Below are positions 7,950 to 16,373 of a stretch of 23,939 nt of DNA, in pieces. Source of the DNA: an uncultured Eubacteriales bacterium. Its GTDB lineage: Bacteria; Bacillota_A; Clostridia; Oscillospirales; Acutalibacteraceae. How positions within the stretch are numbered: position 1 is the first letter of the stretch; every line of letters starts with the position of its first letter. Made by a program: the position numbers and the translations under genes. The stretch covers positions 1 through 23,939 of the forward strand of contig CAKSGI010000008.1 of NCBI GenBank assembly GCA_934454005.1, given 5' to 3'. Under the pieces are notes generated by a model. It saw only the letters and a list, made by a program, of their open reading frames with translations, searched no databases and was not told the origin of the DNA.

Positions 7950-9824
7950 CTAATTTTTATTATGACTAAACGTTGGAACTATATTTGAAATTAGTTTATC
8001 GATTCTTTCTTTATCATTATTATCTGCTGCAACTTTTAAATTTTTTAGTTCACTTTTAAATTTAGCCTCATCAATATCAATAGGTTGACCTATATATATT
8101 TTTTTGCTGTCTGTTTTTTGGATTCCTTCCTCATCTAAAAGAAGTTCTTCATATAATTTTTCTCCGGGCCTTAATCCCGTATATTCTAGTTTAATATCTA
8201 CACCAAGTTTAAGTCCTGATAATCTTATAAGATTTTCAGCTAAATTTTTTATTTTTACAGCTTCACCCATATCTAGTATAAATATTTCGCCACCTTTAGC
8301 AAACCCGCCTGCAGTTAAAACTAAAGACACCGCTTCTGGTATGGTCATAAAATATCTTATTATATCCGGGTGCGTAACTGTAACAGGCCCCCCATTTTTA
8401 ATTTGTTCCTTAAATAATGGAATAACAGATCCATTAGATCCTAAAACGTTCCCAAATCTAACTGCAACAAACTCTGTAGAACTTTCTTTATTTTTAAGTT
8501 GAATAATCATTTCGCATATTCTTTTAGTTGCACCCATAATATTAGTAGGATTAACTGCTTTATCTGTAGATATCTGCACAAACCTTTTTACTTTATATTT
8601 ATCTGATAAATCTACTAGATTTATTGTTCCAAAAACATTATTTTTTACAGCTTCTTCAGGATTATTTTCCATCAAAGGTACATGTTTATGAGCAGCCGCA
8701 TGAAAAACAACATCAATATTTTTTGTTTTAAAAATCTGTTCTAATTTAGATTTATCTCTAACAGAGGCAATCTCAACTTCAAAATTAAGATTATTTCCAT
8801 ACTTTCTTTTTAGTTCTTGTTGAATATCATAAGCATTATTTTCGTATATATCAAGTATTATTAAATTTTTAGGATTAAGCGTTGCTATTTGGCGACAAAG
8901 CTCCGAACCAATAGAACCTCCACCACCGGTTACAAGAATATTCTTGTTTACTATATATTTACCATATTTCTCAGTTTCGAAAACAACAGGATCTCTACCT
9001 AATAAATCTTCCACTTCTACACGCCTGATTGATTCTGTAACAGGTTTATTATCAGTTAATATATCATAAATGTTAGGAACTATCTTTACCTCTAAGTTAG
9101 TTTTAGCACATATATCTAATATTCGGTGTTTTTCTTCAAACGATGCCTGACAAATAGTAAATATAATAACATCTATATTATAAGCTTTGCAAACTTCTGG
9201 AATTTCGTATGTTGAACCAATCACTTTTACTCCAGAGATACGTCTTCCTATTTTTTCTCTATCATCATCTACGATGCATATAGGGATGTACTCATTGTCT
9301 ATATATTTAGAGAGCTCTTTTAAAACTAAAACAGATGCCTCACCTGCTCCAACTAACAATGTCCTTCGTTTAACACTATTGCTTACGCTTCTCTGCTCTA
9401 TAATTACATTTACTCTATATATAAATCTAAACATAAACATCAAAAATGTTGTTATAAGAGTAACCAAAACGTAAATTCTAATGCCTAAATTCATCCATTC
9501 AAGATTTGGATCAACAAATGCTATTATTTCTGATACAACAAAAAATACAAGATTTGCACAAATTGACGATAAACCAGCATAGAAAAAATCTTCTATATCC
9601 GCATATCTCCAAATTTTATCATACATTTTAAATAACAGAAAAGTAACTGTAAAACAAATATTAAAAAGTATAATTGAGCACAAAAATAGTTTTTCGTAGT
9701 CGTATAAAAGAAAACTAGCTTTGTTTATTGCAAAGGCTAAATAAAACGAAATATTCCAAAGGATAAAGTCACATAAAAATAAAAGAAATCGCCTGGCTTT
9801 TTTTAAATTACTATATATATTCAT
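7950..9824 (-). CDS. Membrane-anchored nucleoside-diphosphate-sugar 4,6-dehydratase, CapD/WbpM type
   Basis: Enzymes of this type convert UDP-GlcNAc or a related nucleotide sugar to a 4-keto-6-deoxy sugar for capsule, O-antigen or glycan synthesis. This 624-residue protein has the full layout: about four N-terminal membrane helices (residues 10-140), a first Rossmann-like region (TLLVGAGEASVLVL), and a C-terminal SDR dehydratase domain with VTGGGGSIGSELCRQI, then STDKAVNPTNIMGATKR. As in WbpM, the usual catalytic tyrosine of YxxxK is a methionine (MGATK). I chose ATG 9824, which has GAGAGATGA upstream in the mRNA, over an upstream in-frame ATG at 9881. It stands alone, with no glycosyltransferase or polymerase nearby, so the glycan it serves is unknown. 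Final sugar product is inference. Confidence 0.9.
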   Translation of the reverse strand: MNIYSNLKKARRFLLFLCDFILWNISFYLAFAINKASFLLYDYEKLFLCSIILFNICFTVTFLLFKMYDKIWRYADIEDFFYAGLSSICANLVFFVVSEIIAFVDPNLEWMNLGIRIYVLVTLITTFLMFMFRFIYRVNVIIEQRSVSNSVKRRTLLVGAGEASVLVLKELSKYIDNEYIPICIVDDDREKIGRRISGVKVIGSTYEIPEVCKAYNIDVIIFTICQASFEEKHRILDICAKTNLEVKIVPNIYDILTDNKPVTESIRRVEVEDLLGRDPVVFETEKYGKYIVNKNILVTGGGGSIGSELCRQIATLNPKNLIILDIYENNAYDIQQELKRKYGNNLNFEVEIASVRDKSKLEQIFKTKNIDVVFHAAAHKHVPLMENNPEEAVKNNVFGTINLVDLSDKYKVKRFVQISTDKAVNPTNIMGATKRICEMIIQLKNKESSTEFVAVRFGNVLGSNGSVIPLFKEQIKNGGPVTVTHPDIIRYFMTIPEAVSLVLTAGGFAKGGEIFILDMGEAVKIKNLAENLIRLSGLKLGVDIKLEYTGLRPGEKLYEELLLDEEGIQKTDSKKIYIGQPIDIDEAKFKSELKNLKVAADNNDKERIDKLISNIVPTFSHNKN

Positions 9825-9872
9825 AAAATCATCTCTCAATATTCTAATCAATAATAATATACATTCCAAACT

Positions 9873-9901
9873 ATTATACACTACATCATTACATAATTCA
9901 A
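9873..9901 (-). promoter_or_regulatory. Sigma-A promoter for the CapD-like gene
   Basis: On the minus strand TTGAAT (9896-9901), a 17-base spacer and a perfect TATAAT (9873-9878), about 50 bases before the start codon. A TTGACA lies a little further upstream with a weaker -10. Confidence 0.65.
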
Positions 9902-10193
9902 GACAAAGAGTGTCAAAAAGTCTAGTATAATAAAAAGATAAAAAATAAATAAAATCATGTTAACATAAATTTAAAAAGAATTTGTAAATATGTTCTATCT
10001 TATAAATATTTTTTTAAATTTGTAGAAGTAATTCGAGTAAAAAACTGGACATACTTCACGAATTTTGCTATTGTATTTTTTAAAAATAGCCGGTATAATT
10101 ATTGTGACAATTTTTGTTTTTTATTAAGACTATTATAATATACTGAATAAATATACTTGATTTATACTTATATATTTTTTCGGGGGGATTTAT
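9902..10193. other. Divergent intergenic region between the CapD-like gene and the activase operon
   Basis: With the promoter just before it, this forms a gap of about 370 bases between the divergent starts. It is very AT-rich and contains a promoter for the plus-strand operon (10071-10099) and the GGGGGGAT ribosome site (10182-10189). No gene, RNA consensus or long repeat was seen. Confidence 0.5.
10071..10099 (+). promoter_or_regulatory. Candidate sigma-A promoter of the activase operon
   Basis: TTGTAT (10071-10076), a 17-base spacer and TATAAT (10094-10099), giving a leader of about 90 bases. Another TATAAT at 10134-10139 lacks a good -35. Confidence 0.55.
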
Positions 10194-13151
10194 TTGAAAA
10201 TTGGATTAGACATAGGATCAACAACTATAAAATGTGTTGTTTTAAACGATAATAATAAAATAATACATAAATCATATCAACGTCATTATTCTCAAATAAC
10301 TCAAAACATTATTGATATACTAAACGACTTATCTAATACTATCCCTAATATAAAAACTTCTTTAATAGCTATATCTGGATCTGCAGGTATGGGATTAGCC
10401 GAAGCAGCTAATATAACTTTTGTTCAAGAAGTCTATGCAACAAGAATCGCTGCGAATACTTTTCTACCAAAAACCGATACAATTATAGAACTTGGTGGAG
10501 AAGATGCTAAAATTCTATTCTTATCAGGCGGCACAGAAGTTCGAATGAACGGTACCTGCGCTGGCGGAACAGGTGCATTTATAGATCAAATGGCAACACT
10601 TTTAAATGTACCAATAGAATCTTTAAATGATTTATCTAAAACTAGTGAAAAAATATATACTATAGCTTCAAGATGTGGAGTCTTTGCAAAATCCGATATT
10701 CAACCTCTTTTAAACCAAGGTGCAAAAAAGAGCGATATAGCTGCAAGTATTTTTTACGCTGTTGTTAACCAAACAATCGCAGGATTAGCCCAAGGACGTG
10801 AAATAAATGGAAATGTAGTTTACCTAGGTGGACCTTTAACATTCTTGCCAGAACTTAGAAAATGTTTTGACAAAACTTTAAATACAACAGGAATTTGTCC
10901 TGAAAATTCACTTTATTATGTTGCATTAGGAGCTGCCCTATGTGCGGATAAAATGATAGACTTTAATAAAACCATTAACTTAATTAAGAATTTCAGAGGA
11001 GCCGGTAACTTCGCATATAACCCACCTTTATTTAAGGACGAAAAAGAGTACAACGAGTTTGTTAAAAGGCATAACAAAAACTCTGTAGAAAAAAAAGATA
11101 TATCTAAATACAAAGGTGATGTTTACATCGGAATAGATGCTGGATCTACAACTGTAAAAGCAGTTGTTTTGAGTAATAAAAAAGAAGTTTTATACTCTAA
11201 GTATTTACCTAACAGTGGAAACCCTATTCCCATAGTTCAAAAATTTTTAAACGATTTATATTTAAATTACCCTAATATAAACATTATATCCAGTGCTGTA
11301 ACAGGATATGGTGAAGATATTATAAAAAATGCTTTTTGTGTTGATCATGGTATTGTTGAAACCGTTGCACACTTAACGGCAGCAAAAGAATTTATGCCAA
11401 ACGTTGAATTTGTAATAGATATTGGTGGTCAAGATATAAAATGCTTTAAAATCCATAATGGCGTTGTAGATAATATATTTTTAAACGAAGCATGTTCATC
11501 TGGGTGCGGATCGTTTTTACAAACATTTGCAAATACATTAGGATATTCTATTGAAGATTTCTCTAAACTAGGATTATTTGCAAAACATCCTGTTGATTTA
11601 GGATCTAGATGCACAGTATTTATGAACTCATCTGTGAAACAAGCTCAGAAAGACGGCGCTACAATAGAAGACATATCTGCAGGATTATCTCTTAGCGTTG
11701 TGAAAAATGCTCTTTATAAAGTTATAAGAGCCTCATCTCCTGATGAATTAGGAAAACACATTGTTGTCCAAGGCGGAACATTTTTAAACGATGCTGTTTT
11801 AAGAGCATTTGAAATAGAAATGGGTGTAAATGTTGTAAGACCTAATATTTCTGGATTAATGGGTGCCTATGGTGCTGCAATTTATGCTAAAAACCAAAAA
11901 AACGTGTATAGTAATATAATAAATAAAGCCGAGCTTGATAATTTTTCTCATAAAATAAAAGTTGCCTCTTGTGGAATGTGCAACAACAGATGCAAACTTA
12001 CTATAAATACATTCAACAGTGGTAGAAAGTTTATTAGTGGAAATAGATGTGAAAAACCAATAACCAAGAAATTATCAAACAATGATTTAAATATATATGA
12101 GTATAAACTAAATTTATTAAAAAAGTATATGAGTTCAGATGGAAACAGAGGAATAATCGGTATTCCGCTTGCACTTAATATGTATGAACTTCTCCCTTTT
12201 TGGCATAAATTTTTTACAACCCTTGGATTCTCTGTTAAAACATCACCTTTTTCTAGTCGAAAGTTATATTTAGATGGCCAACAAACCATTCCATCTGATA
12301 CTGTATGCTTTCCTGCTAAGCTAGTTCATGGACACATCAAATATCTCATTGATTCCGGTATCGATACAATATTTTATCCTTGCATGTCTTATAATCTTGA
12401 TGAGGGATTAGGAGATAATCATTATAATTGTCCAGTTGTTGCATATTATCCTGAAGTTATATCTGCTAATATGAAAGACATATCTAATATTAAGTTTATA
12501 GATGATTATGTTGGAATTCACCGAGAAAAAGATTTTCCAATAAAAATAAGAGATATACTTCTTAAATATTTTCCAAAGATAAAATTAAAAGAAATACAAA
12601 GTGCTACTAAAGAAGCATATAACGAATATTATAAATACCTTGATGATATAAGAACTAAAGGAAAAAAAATAATCAATGAGGCTCAAAACAAAAATATTGA
12701 TATAATAGTTTTATCTGGAAGACCTTATCATATAGATCCTGAAATTAACCATGGTATAGATAAGTTAATTTCTAGTTATAATGTTGCAATAATTTCTGAA
12801 GATGTTGTATCTTATCATATTGATAAATTTAAAACAACAGTTTTAAATCAATGGACATATCATTCTAGATTATATGCCTCGGCAAAATATATAGCAGATA
12901 AACCTAATATGAACCTTGTTCAACTAGTATCCTTTGGATGCGGAATAGATGCTATTACCACTGATGAAGTTAGAGAAATTTTAGAAAAATCAGGAAAAAT
13001 ATATACACAAATAAAAATAGACGAAATTACCAATCTAGGGGCAGTCAAAATAAGATTAAGAAGTTTATTCGCCGCAACAAAACGTCAAACTGAAAATATA
13101 AATTTTATTGAGAATCTAAAGTCAAGTCAGCCTATTGCGAAAGGTATGTGA
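10194..13151 (+). CDS. Large acyl-CoA dehydratase activase (double BcrA/BadF/HgdC ATPase domain plus DUF2229)
   Basis: Activases of this family use ATP to push electrons from a bridging [4Fe-4S] cluster into 2-hydroxyacyl-CoA dehydratases or benzoyl-CoA reductases. This 985-residue chain carries two ASKHA ATPase domains: GLDIGSTTIKCVV (residues 4-16) with ELGGEDAKI, C122 (CAGGTG) and C161 (SRCGVF); then GIDAGSTTVKAVV (from about 317) with IGGQDIKCF, C434 (CSSGCG) and C473 (SRCTVF). A DUF2229-like region follows, starting with a C593/C596/C600/C619 cluster, then a region resembling dehydratase subunits. The TTG start has GGGGGG upstream and an ATTTATTTG context shared with other genes here. 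It overlaps the next gene. Known homologues are often single chains of about 1,400 residues; their substrate is generally unknown, so no pathway can be assigned. Confidence 0.9.
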   Translation: MKIGLDIGSTTIKCVVLNDNNKIIHKSYQRHYSQITQNIIDILNDLSNTIPNIKTSLIAISGSAGMGLAEAANITFVQEVYATRIAANTFLPKTDTIIELGGEDAKILFLSGGTEVRMNGTCAGGTGAFIDQMATLLNVPIESLNDLSKTSEKIYTIASRCGVFAKSDIQPLLNQGAKKSDIAASIFYAVVNQTIAGLAQGREINGNVVYLGGPLTFLPELRKCFDKTLNTTGICPENSLYYVALGAALCADKMIDFNKTINLIKNFRGAGNFAYNPPLFKDEKEYNEFVKRHNKNSVEKKDISKYKGDVYIGIDAGSTTVKAVVLSNKKEVLYSKYLPNSGNPIPIVQKFLNDLYLNYPNINIISSAVTGYGEDIIKNAFCVDHGIVETVAHLTAAKEFMPNVEFVIDIGGQDIKCFKIHNGVVDNIFLNEACSSGCGSFLQTFANTLGYSIEDFSKLGLFAKHPVDLGSRCTVFMNSSVKQAQKDGATIEDISAGLSLSVVKNALYKVIRASSPDELGKHIVVQGGTFLNDAVLRAFEIEMGVNVVRPNISGLMGAYGAAIYAKNQKNVYSNIINKAELDNFSHKIKVASCGMCNNRCKLTINTFNSGRKFISGNRCEKPITKKLSNNDLNIYEYKLNLLKKYMSSDGNRGIIGIPLALNMYELLPFWHKFFTTLGFSVKTSPFSSRKLYLDGQQTIPSDTVCFPAKLVHGHIKYLIDSGIDTIFYPCMSYNLDEGLGDNHYNCPVVAYYPEVISANMKDISNIKFIDDYVGIHREKDFPIKIRDILLKYFPKIKLKEIQSATKEAYNEYYKYLDDIRTKGKKIINEAQNKNIDIIVLSGRPYHIDPEINHGIDKLISSYNVAIISEDVVSYHIDKFKTTVLNQWTYHSRLYASAKYIADKPNMNLVQLVSFGCGIDAITTDEVREILEKSGKIYTQIKIDEITNLGAVKIRLRSLFAATKRQTENINFIENLKSSQPIAKGM

Positions 13152-14515
13152 TGATAATGGCTAAACTTAAATATACTGACGATGGCCGTCTTTTATTTAC
13201 AAAAGAGATGAAAAATGAATACACAATACTTTTACCTATGATGGCTCCAATACATTTTAAATTGCTGAAAAATGTGTTTTTACATTATGGATATAACGCA
13301 GTTTTACTAGATACTGAAGGCCCAGAAATAGCATCTACAGGCCTTAAATATGTACATAACGATACTTGCTATCCCGCAATATTAGTAATAGGACAATTTA
13401 TCCATGCGCTTCAAAGCGGAAAATACGATCCCTCTAAAACAGCTCTATTGATAACTCAAACTGGTGGTGGATGCAGAGCATCTAACTATATTCATCTTTT
13501 AAGAAAAGCTCTAAAAAAGGCTGGATTTGAAAATGTGCCTGTCATTTCGCTTAACTTATCTGGACTAGAAAAAAACAGTGGTTTTAAATTAACTTTTACG
13601 ATGTTAAGAAGGTTAATCGCATGTTTAGTGTATGGAGACGCGTTAATGTTTTTAAATAATCAAACAAAACCATACGAAGTAAATAAAGGCGAGAGTTATA
13701 GATTAGTAGAAAGCTGGACAAAAAATTTAACAAAACAAATAAATAGTGGAAATGGATATTCTAAAAAACAGATTGAATCTAATTTAAATAAAATATCTGA
13801 TACATTTGCTGATATCCCAGTAGTAAAGGTTCCGAAAGTAAAAGTCGGAATAGTAGGGGAGATATATGTTAAATACTCCAGCTTAGGAAATAATGGTTTG
13901 GAAAAATTTCTAGCAGAGCAAGATTGTGAGGTTTTAGTCCCTGGGATAATGGGATTTATGCTATTTAAAGTTGATAATCGCTTAGAAGACATAAAATTGT
14001 ATGGTGGAAGCAAAATTAAATACAATATAATAAACATTTTAATGAAATATCTATCAGATATAGAAAATATATTTATAAAATCTGTAAAAAGACATGAAGA
14101 TGTATTTGTAGTACCATCATCGTATAACCATACAAAAAAGCTTGTTAAGGGTATTATAGGTTATGGAAGTAAAATGGGAGAAGGTTGGTTATTAACCGCA
14201 GAGATGTTGGAATTAACTGAACTTGGATATGAAAATATAGTTTGCACTCAGCCCTTTGGATGTTTACCAAATCACATTTGCGGAAAAGGAATGGTTAGAA
14301 AAATTAAGTCTGTTGATAATAGAGCAAATATTGTCACTATAGATTATGATCCTGGTGCAACAAAAGTAAACCAAGAAAATAGAATTAAATTAATGCTTTC
14401 TGTTGCCAAAGAAAAACTTTCAACAAAACCATTTAATCAGGTTGAAATCCCAGTTAAGCAGGATACATCTGTCCCGGTTATTAAACCTTCGGATCATTTA
14501 TTAGAAACGTTTTAA
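13151..14515 (+). CDS. 2-hydroxyacyl-CoA dehydratase-like protein, partner of the large activase
   Basis: This 454-residue protein resembles the C-terminal part of the giant activase/dehydratase fusion proteins of Firmicutes. Visible family patterns are FTKEMKNEYTILLPMMAPIH, LKYVHNDTCYPAILVIGQ, ITQTGGGCRASNYI and QPFGCLPNHICGKGM; the conserved cysteines suggest Fe-S binding. It starts in a TGATG overlap with the activase stop, and AAAGG (13140-13144) fits ATG 13151; GTG 13148 and ATG 13157 are alternatives. The overlap implies translational coupling and about equal amounts of the two proteins. The two frames differ, so a sequencing frameshift in a linker between domains should be excluded. 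Substrate unknown. Confidence 0.85.
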   Translation: MIMAKLKYTDDGRLLFTKEMKNEYTILLPMMAPIHFKLLKNVFLHYGYNAVLLDTEGPEIASTGLKYVHNDTCYPAILVIGQFIHALQSGKYDPSKTALLITQTGGGCRASNYIHLLRKALKKAGFENVPVISLNLSGLEKNSGFKLTFTMLRRLIACLVYGDALMFLNNQTKPYEVNKGESYRLVESWTKNLTKQINSGNGYSKKQIESNLNKISDTFADIPVVKVPKVKVGIVGEIYVKYSSLGNNGLEKFLAEQDCEVLVPGIMGFMLFKVDNRLEDIKLYGGSKIKYNIINILMKYLSDIENIFIKSVKRHEDVFVVPSSYNHTKKLVKGIIGYGSKMGEGWLLTAEMLELTELGYENIVCTQPFGCLPNHICGKGMVRKIKSVDNRANIVTIDYDPGATKVNQENRIKLMLSVAKEKLSTKPFNQVEIPVKQDTSVPVIKPSDHLLETF

Positions 14516-14523
14516 ATAGAAAG

Positions 14524-14598
14524 ACCACTAGAAAATAAATAGTGATATGTTCATTCTGTCTATTTGACAAGTAGTATATCATTTTCTAGTGGTTTTTA
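14524..14598 (+). terminator. Terminator after the activase/dehydratase operon
   Basis: A perfect 13-bp stem ACCACTAGAAAAT (14524-14536)/ATTTTCTAGTGGT (14581-14593) with an inner GATAT/ATATC pairing, followed by TTTTT. The hairpin could also stop the convergent sodC transcript, though the minus-side T-run is weaker. Confidence 0.88.
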
Positions 14599-14609
14599 AA
14601 TATAATAAT

Positions 14610-15113
14610 TTACATTCTTTTAATTTCACCGCAAGCAATTTTTGTACCTGAATTGCCTGAAGGCTGAGTTGTAAAATCGTCAAGCTTATCATGTATAACT
14701 ACAGTTTTATCTATAATTTCCCCAACATTAAAACGATCAGTTAAAAATATAGATAAAGCAATACCTTGGTTTCCAAACAAAGGTGGTAAATCTCCGGCGT
14801 GGTAAGGATGAGCGCAATTTTGTGGATTATAATGAGTTAAGGTATCTGCAAATGGATCATCCGCGGTTCCGGTACAAGAAGAACCTTTATGAATGTGAAA
14901 AGCAAAAATTGGGCTATCGCAAGGAGTTGTAGATGTAGGCAATCCTGTTATCTCTGCAAATACTAAAACACCTAAGTTAGTTTGATAGAATCTTACTACT
15001 CCAGATATTTGTGGTTGAACCGGGCTTCCCGAAACAATAGCCTTGGCATGCGGTGAAGAATTCAAAATAGATACAATAGGATTTTGTTCATTATTTGGAA
15101 ATCTATTAGACAT
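14610..15113 (-). CDS. sodC: Cu,Zn superoxide dismutase family protein, no signal peptide
   Basis: Cu,Zn-SODs dismute superoxide to oxygen and peroxide. In this 167-residue protein the metal ligands are all present: H73, H75 (FAFHIHKG), bridging H94 (HYNP), H102, H105, D108 (HAGDLPPLFGN) and H141 (VVIHDKLDD), and the disulfide cysteines correspond to C80 and C161. The active-site arginine of most SODs is replaced by K158 (GNSGTKIACG). No signal peptide or lipobox is present, so the product should be cytosolic or spore-internal, unlike most bacterial SodC. The ATG start has CAGGAGATT eight bases upstream. It lies 101 bases downstream of spoVAD on the same strand, suggesting co-transcription. 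Activity is likely but untested. Confidence 0.92.
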   Translation of the reverse strand: MSNRFPNNEQNPIVSILNSSPHAKAIVSGSPVQPQISGVVRFYQTNLGVLVFAEITGLPTSTTPCDSPIFAFHIHKGSSCTGTADDPFADTLTHYNPQNCAHPYHAGDLPPLFGNQGIALSIFLTDRFNVGEIIDKTVVIHDKLDDFTTQPSGNSGTKIACGEIKRM

Positions 15114-15126
15114 ATATCAAAATCTC

Positions 15127-15171
15127 CTGACTGAATATTTTACAAAACACTCTATGCAAAAATTCAGCCAG
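15127..15171 (-). promoter_or_regulatory. Hairpin abutting the sodC ribosome-binding site
   Basis: In the minus-strand RNA CTGGCTGAAT (15171-15162) pairs with ATTCAGTCAG (15136-15127), 10 bp with one wobble, and TTTT/AAAA can extend it past a bulge. The last two bases of the 3' arm are the first two of the AGGAG ribosome site. No T-run follows, so it is not a terminator. Confidence 0.5.
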
Positions 15172-15214
15172 TGGTTACTAATTACAGGATTTAATTTTAC
15201 ATCAAAATCAATTT

Positions 15215-16231
15215 TTATTGATTATCTGATCTTAAGTGAACCAAATGGGCAATTCCAGGGATACTTTCGCCCTGTTGCGATGATGTTGGAGACATAAGTG
15301 CTCCTGTTGCGATAAACAACACGCTAGAAAGTTCATTACTCTTAAGTTGATTTAATATTGTTGAACATAATACAGAAGCAGAACATCCACAACCAGAGCC
15401 ACCCGCATGTACATCTTGATCTTTTATATTGTATATCATTATCCCACAATCATTATGCTTACTTTTAATATCTATCTCATCTTTTTGAAGAAGTTCAATA
15501 AGCAACTTAGAACCGACTGTTCCCAAATCTCCTGTTAAAATTAAATCGTAATCTTCTGGGGAAGAGTTAGTATCTTTAAAAAAATTATTTAAAGTCTCAG
15601 CAGCAGCAGGAGCCATTGCTGCACCCATGTTTGCGGCATCTTTTATTCCCAAGTCTACTATTTTCCCTATAGTTACCTCTGAAATATAAGGTCCTTTACC
15701 TCCGTTTCCTACTACAATCGATCCGGATCCAGTTACAGTCCATTGCGCGGTAGGGGTTCTTTGTCCACCGTATTCAAGAGGAAATCTAAACTGACGCTCT
15801 GCAGCGCAAAAATGAGAAGAAGTGACAGCCACACATCTCCTTGCAGCTCCAGAATCAACCATTATTGCTGACAATGCAAGAGTCTGTGCCATTGTTGAAC
15901 ATGCCCCATATTGACCTAAAAACGGAATGCTCAAACTTCTTAACCCAAACGTAGATGATATACATTGGTTTAATAAATCTCCTGCAAAAATATAATCTAT
16001 ATCTGATGATGTTACAGAAGCTTTTTTTAAAGCTAAATTTACAGCCTCAGACTGCAATTTACTCTCTGCCTTTTCCCAACTAGATTCACCAAGAGTGGTA
16101 TCATTAAATGTATAGTCAAAATGCCTACCTAAAGGCCCCTCTGATTCCTTTTTACCACAAACAGATGCATATCCTTGAATATATGGCATATTTTCCATTT
16201 TTAAGGTATATCTCCCAACTCGTTTTGCCAT
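15215..16231 (-). CDS. spoVAD: Stage V sporulation protein AD
   Basis: SpoVAD is a thiolase-fold protein of the SpoVA apparatus that moves dipicolinic acid into the forespore and out during germination; in Bacillus it binds DPA. The 338-residue length equals the B. subtilis protein as I recall it. Visible parts are MPYIQGYASVCGKKESEGPLG near the start, GACSTMAQTLALSA (C111), AERQFRFPLEYGGQRTPTAQ, TGDLGTVGSKLL and the glycine-rich HAGGSGCGCSASVL near the end. The start ATG has TGGTGG eight bases upstream. spoVAC and spoVAE, its usual neighbours, are not adjacent, so this may be an isolated or second copy. sodC follows on the same strand. Confidence 0.95.
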   Translation of the reverse strand: MAKRVGRYTLKMENMPYIQGYASVCGKKESEGPLGRHFDYTFNDTTLGESSWEKAESKLQSEAVNLALKKASVTSSDIDYIFAGDLLNQCISSTFGLRSLSIPFLGQYGACSTMAQTLALSAIMVDSGAARRCVAVTSSHFCAAERQFRFPLEYGGQRTPTAQWTVTGSGSIVVGNGGKGPYISEVTIGKIVDLGIKDAANMGAAMAPAAAETLNNFFKDTNSSPEDYDLILTGDLGTVGSKLLIELLQKDEIDIKSKHNDCGIMIYNIKDQDVHAGGSGCGCSASVLCSTILNQLKSNELSSVLFIATGALMSPTSSQQGESIPGIAHLVHLRSDNQ

Positions 16232-16373
16232 TATAAAACCACCAATCCATAGTAATATAATTTTATTCTTCCGTTTTTTTTGTTATATATTCTAATATTA
16301 TCTCTTATCATAAATGGTATAATAGTATAGTATAAATTACTAAATTATTTTATTGAGATTTGGGAGGAATATT

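Noticed and set aside
8104..8502. A 132-codon open frame on the plus strand inside the CapD-like gene
   Set aside because: It is antisense to conserved dehydratase sequence, has no ribosome site and shows biased composition typical of a shadow frame.
15180..15225. An AATCAAT/ATTGATT hairpin just after spoVAD as a terminator
   Set aside because: The stem is A-T only, short and lacks a proper T-run, so it would not separate spoVAD from sodC reliably.
16240..16300. A sigma-F or sigma-G forespore promoter upstream of spoVAD
   Set aside because: A GAATA box and a loose downstream match can be found on the minus strand, but key -10 positions disagree, so it is not reported as a feature.
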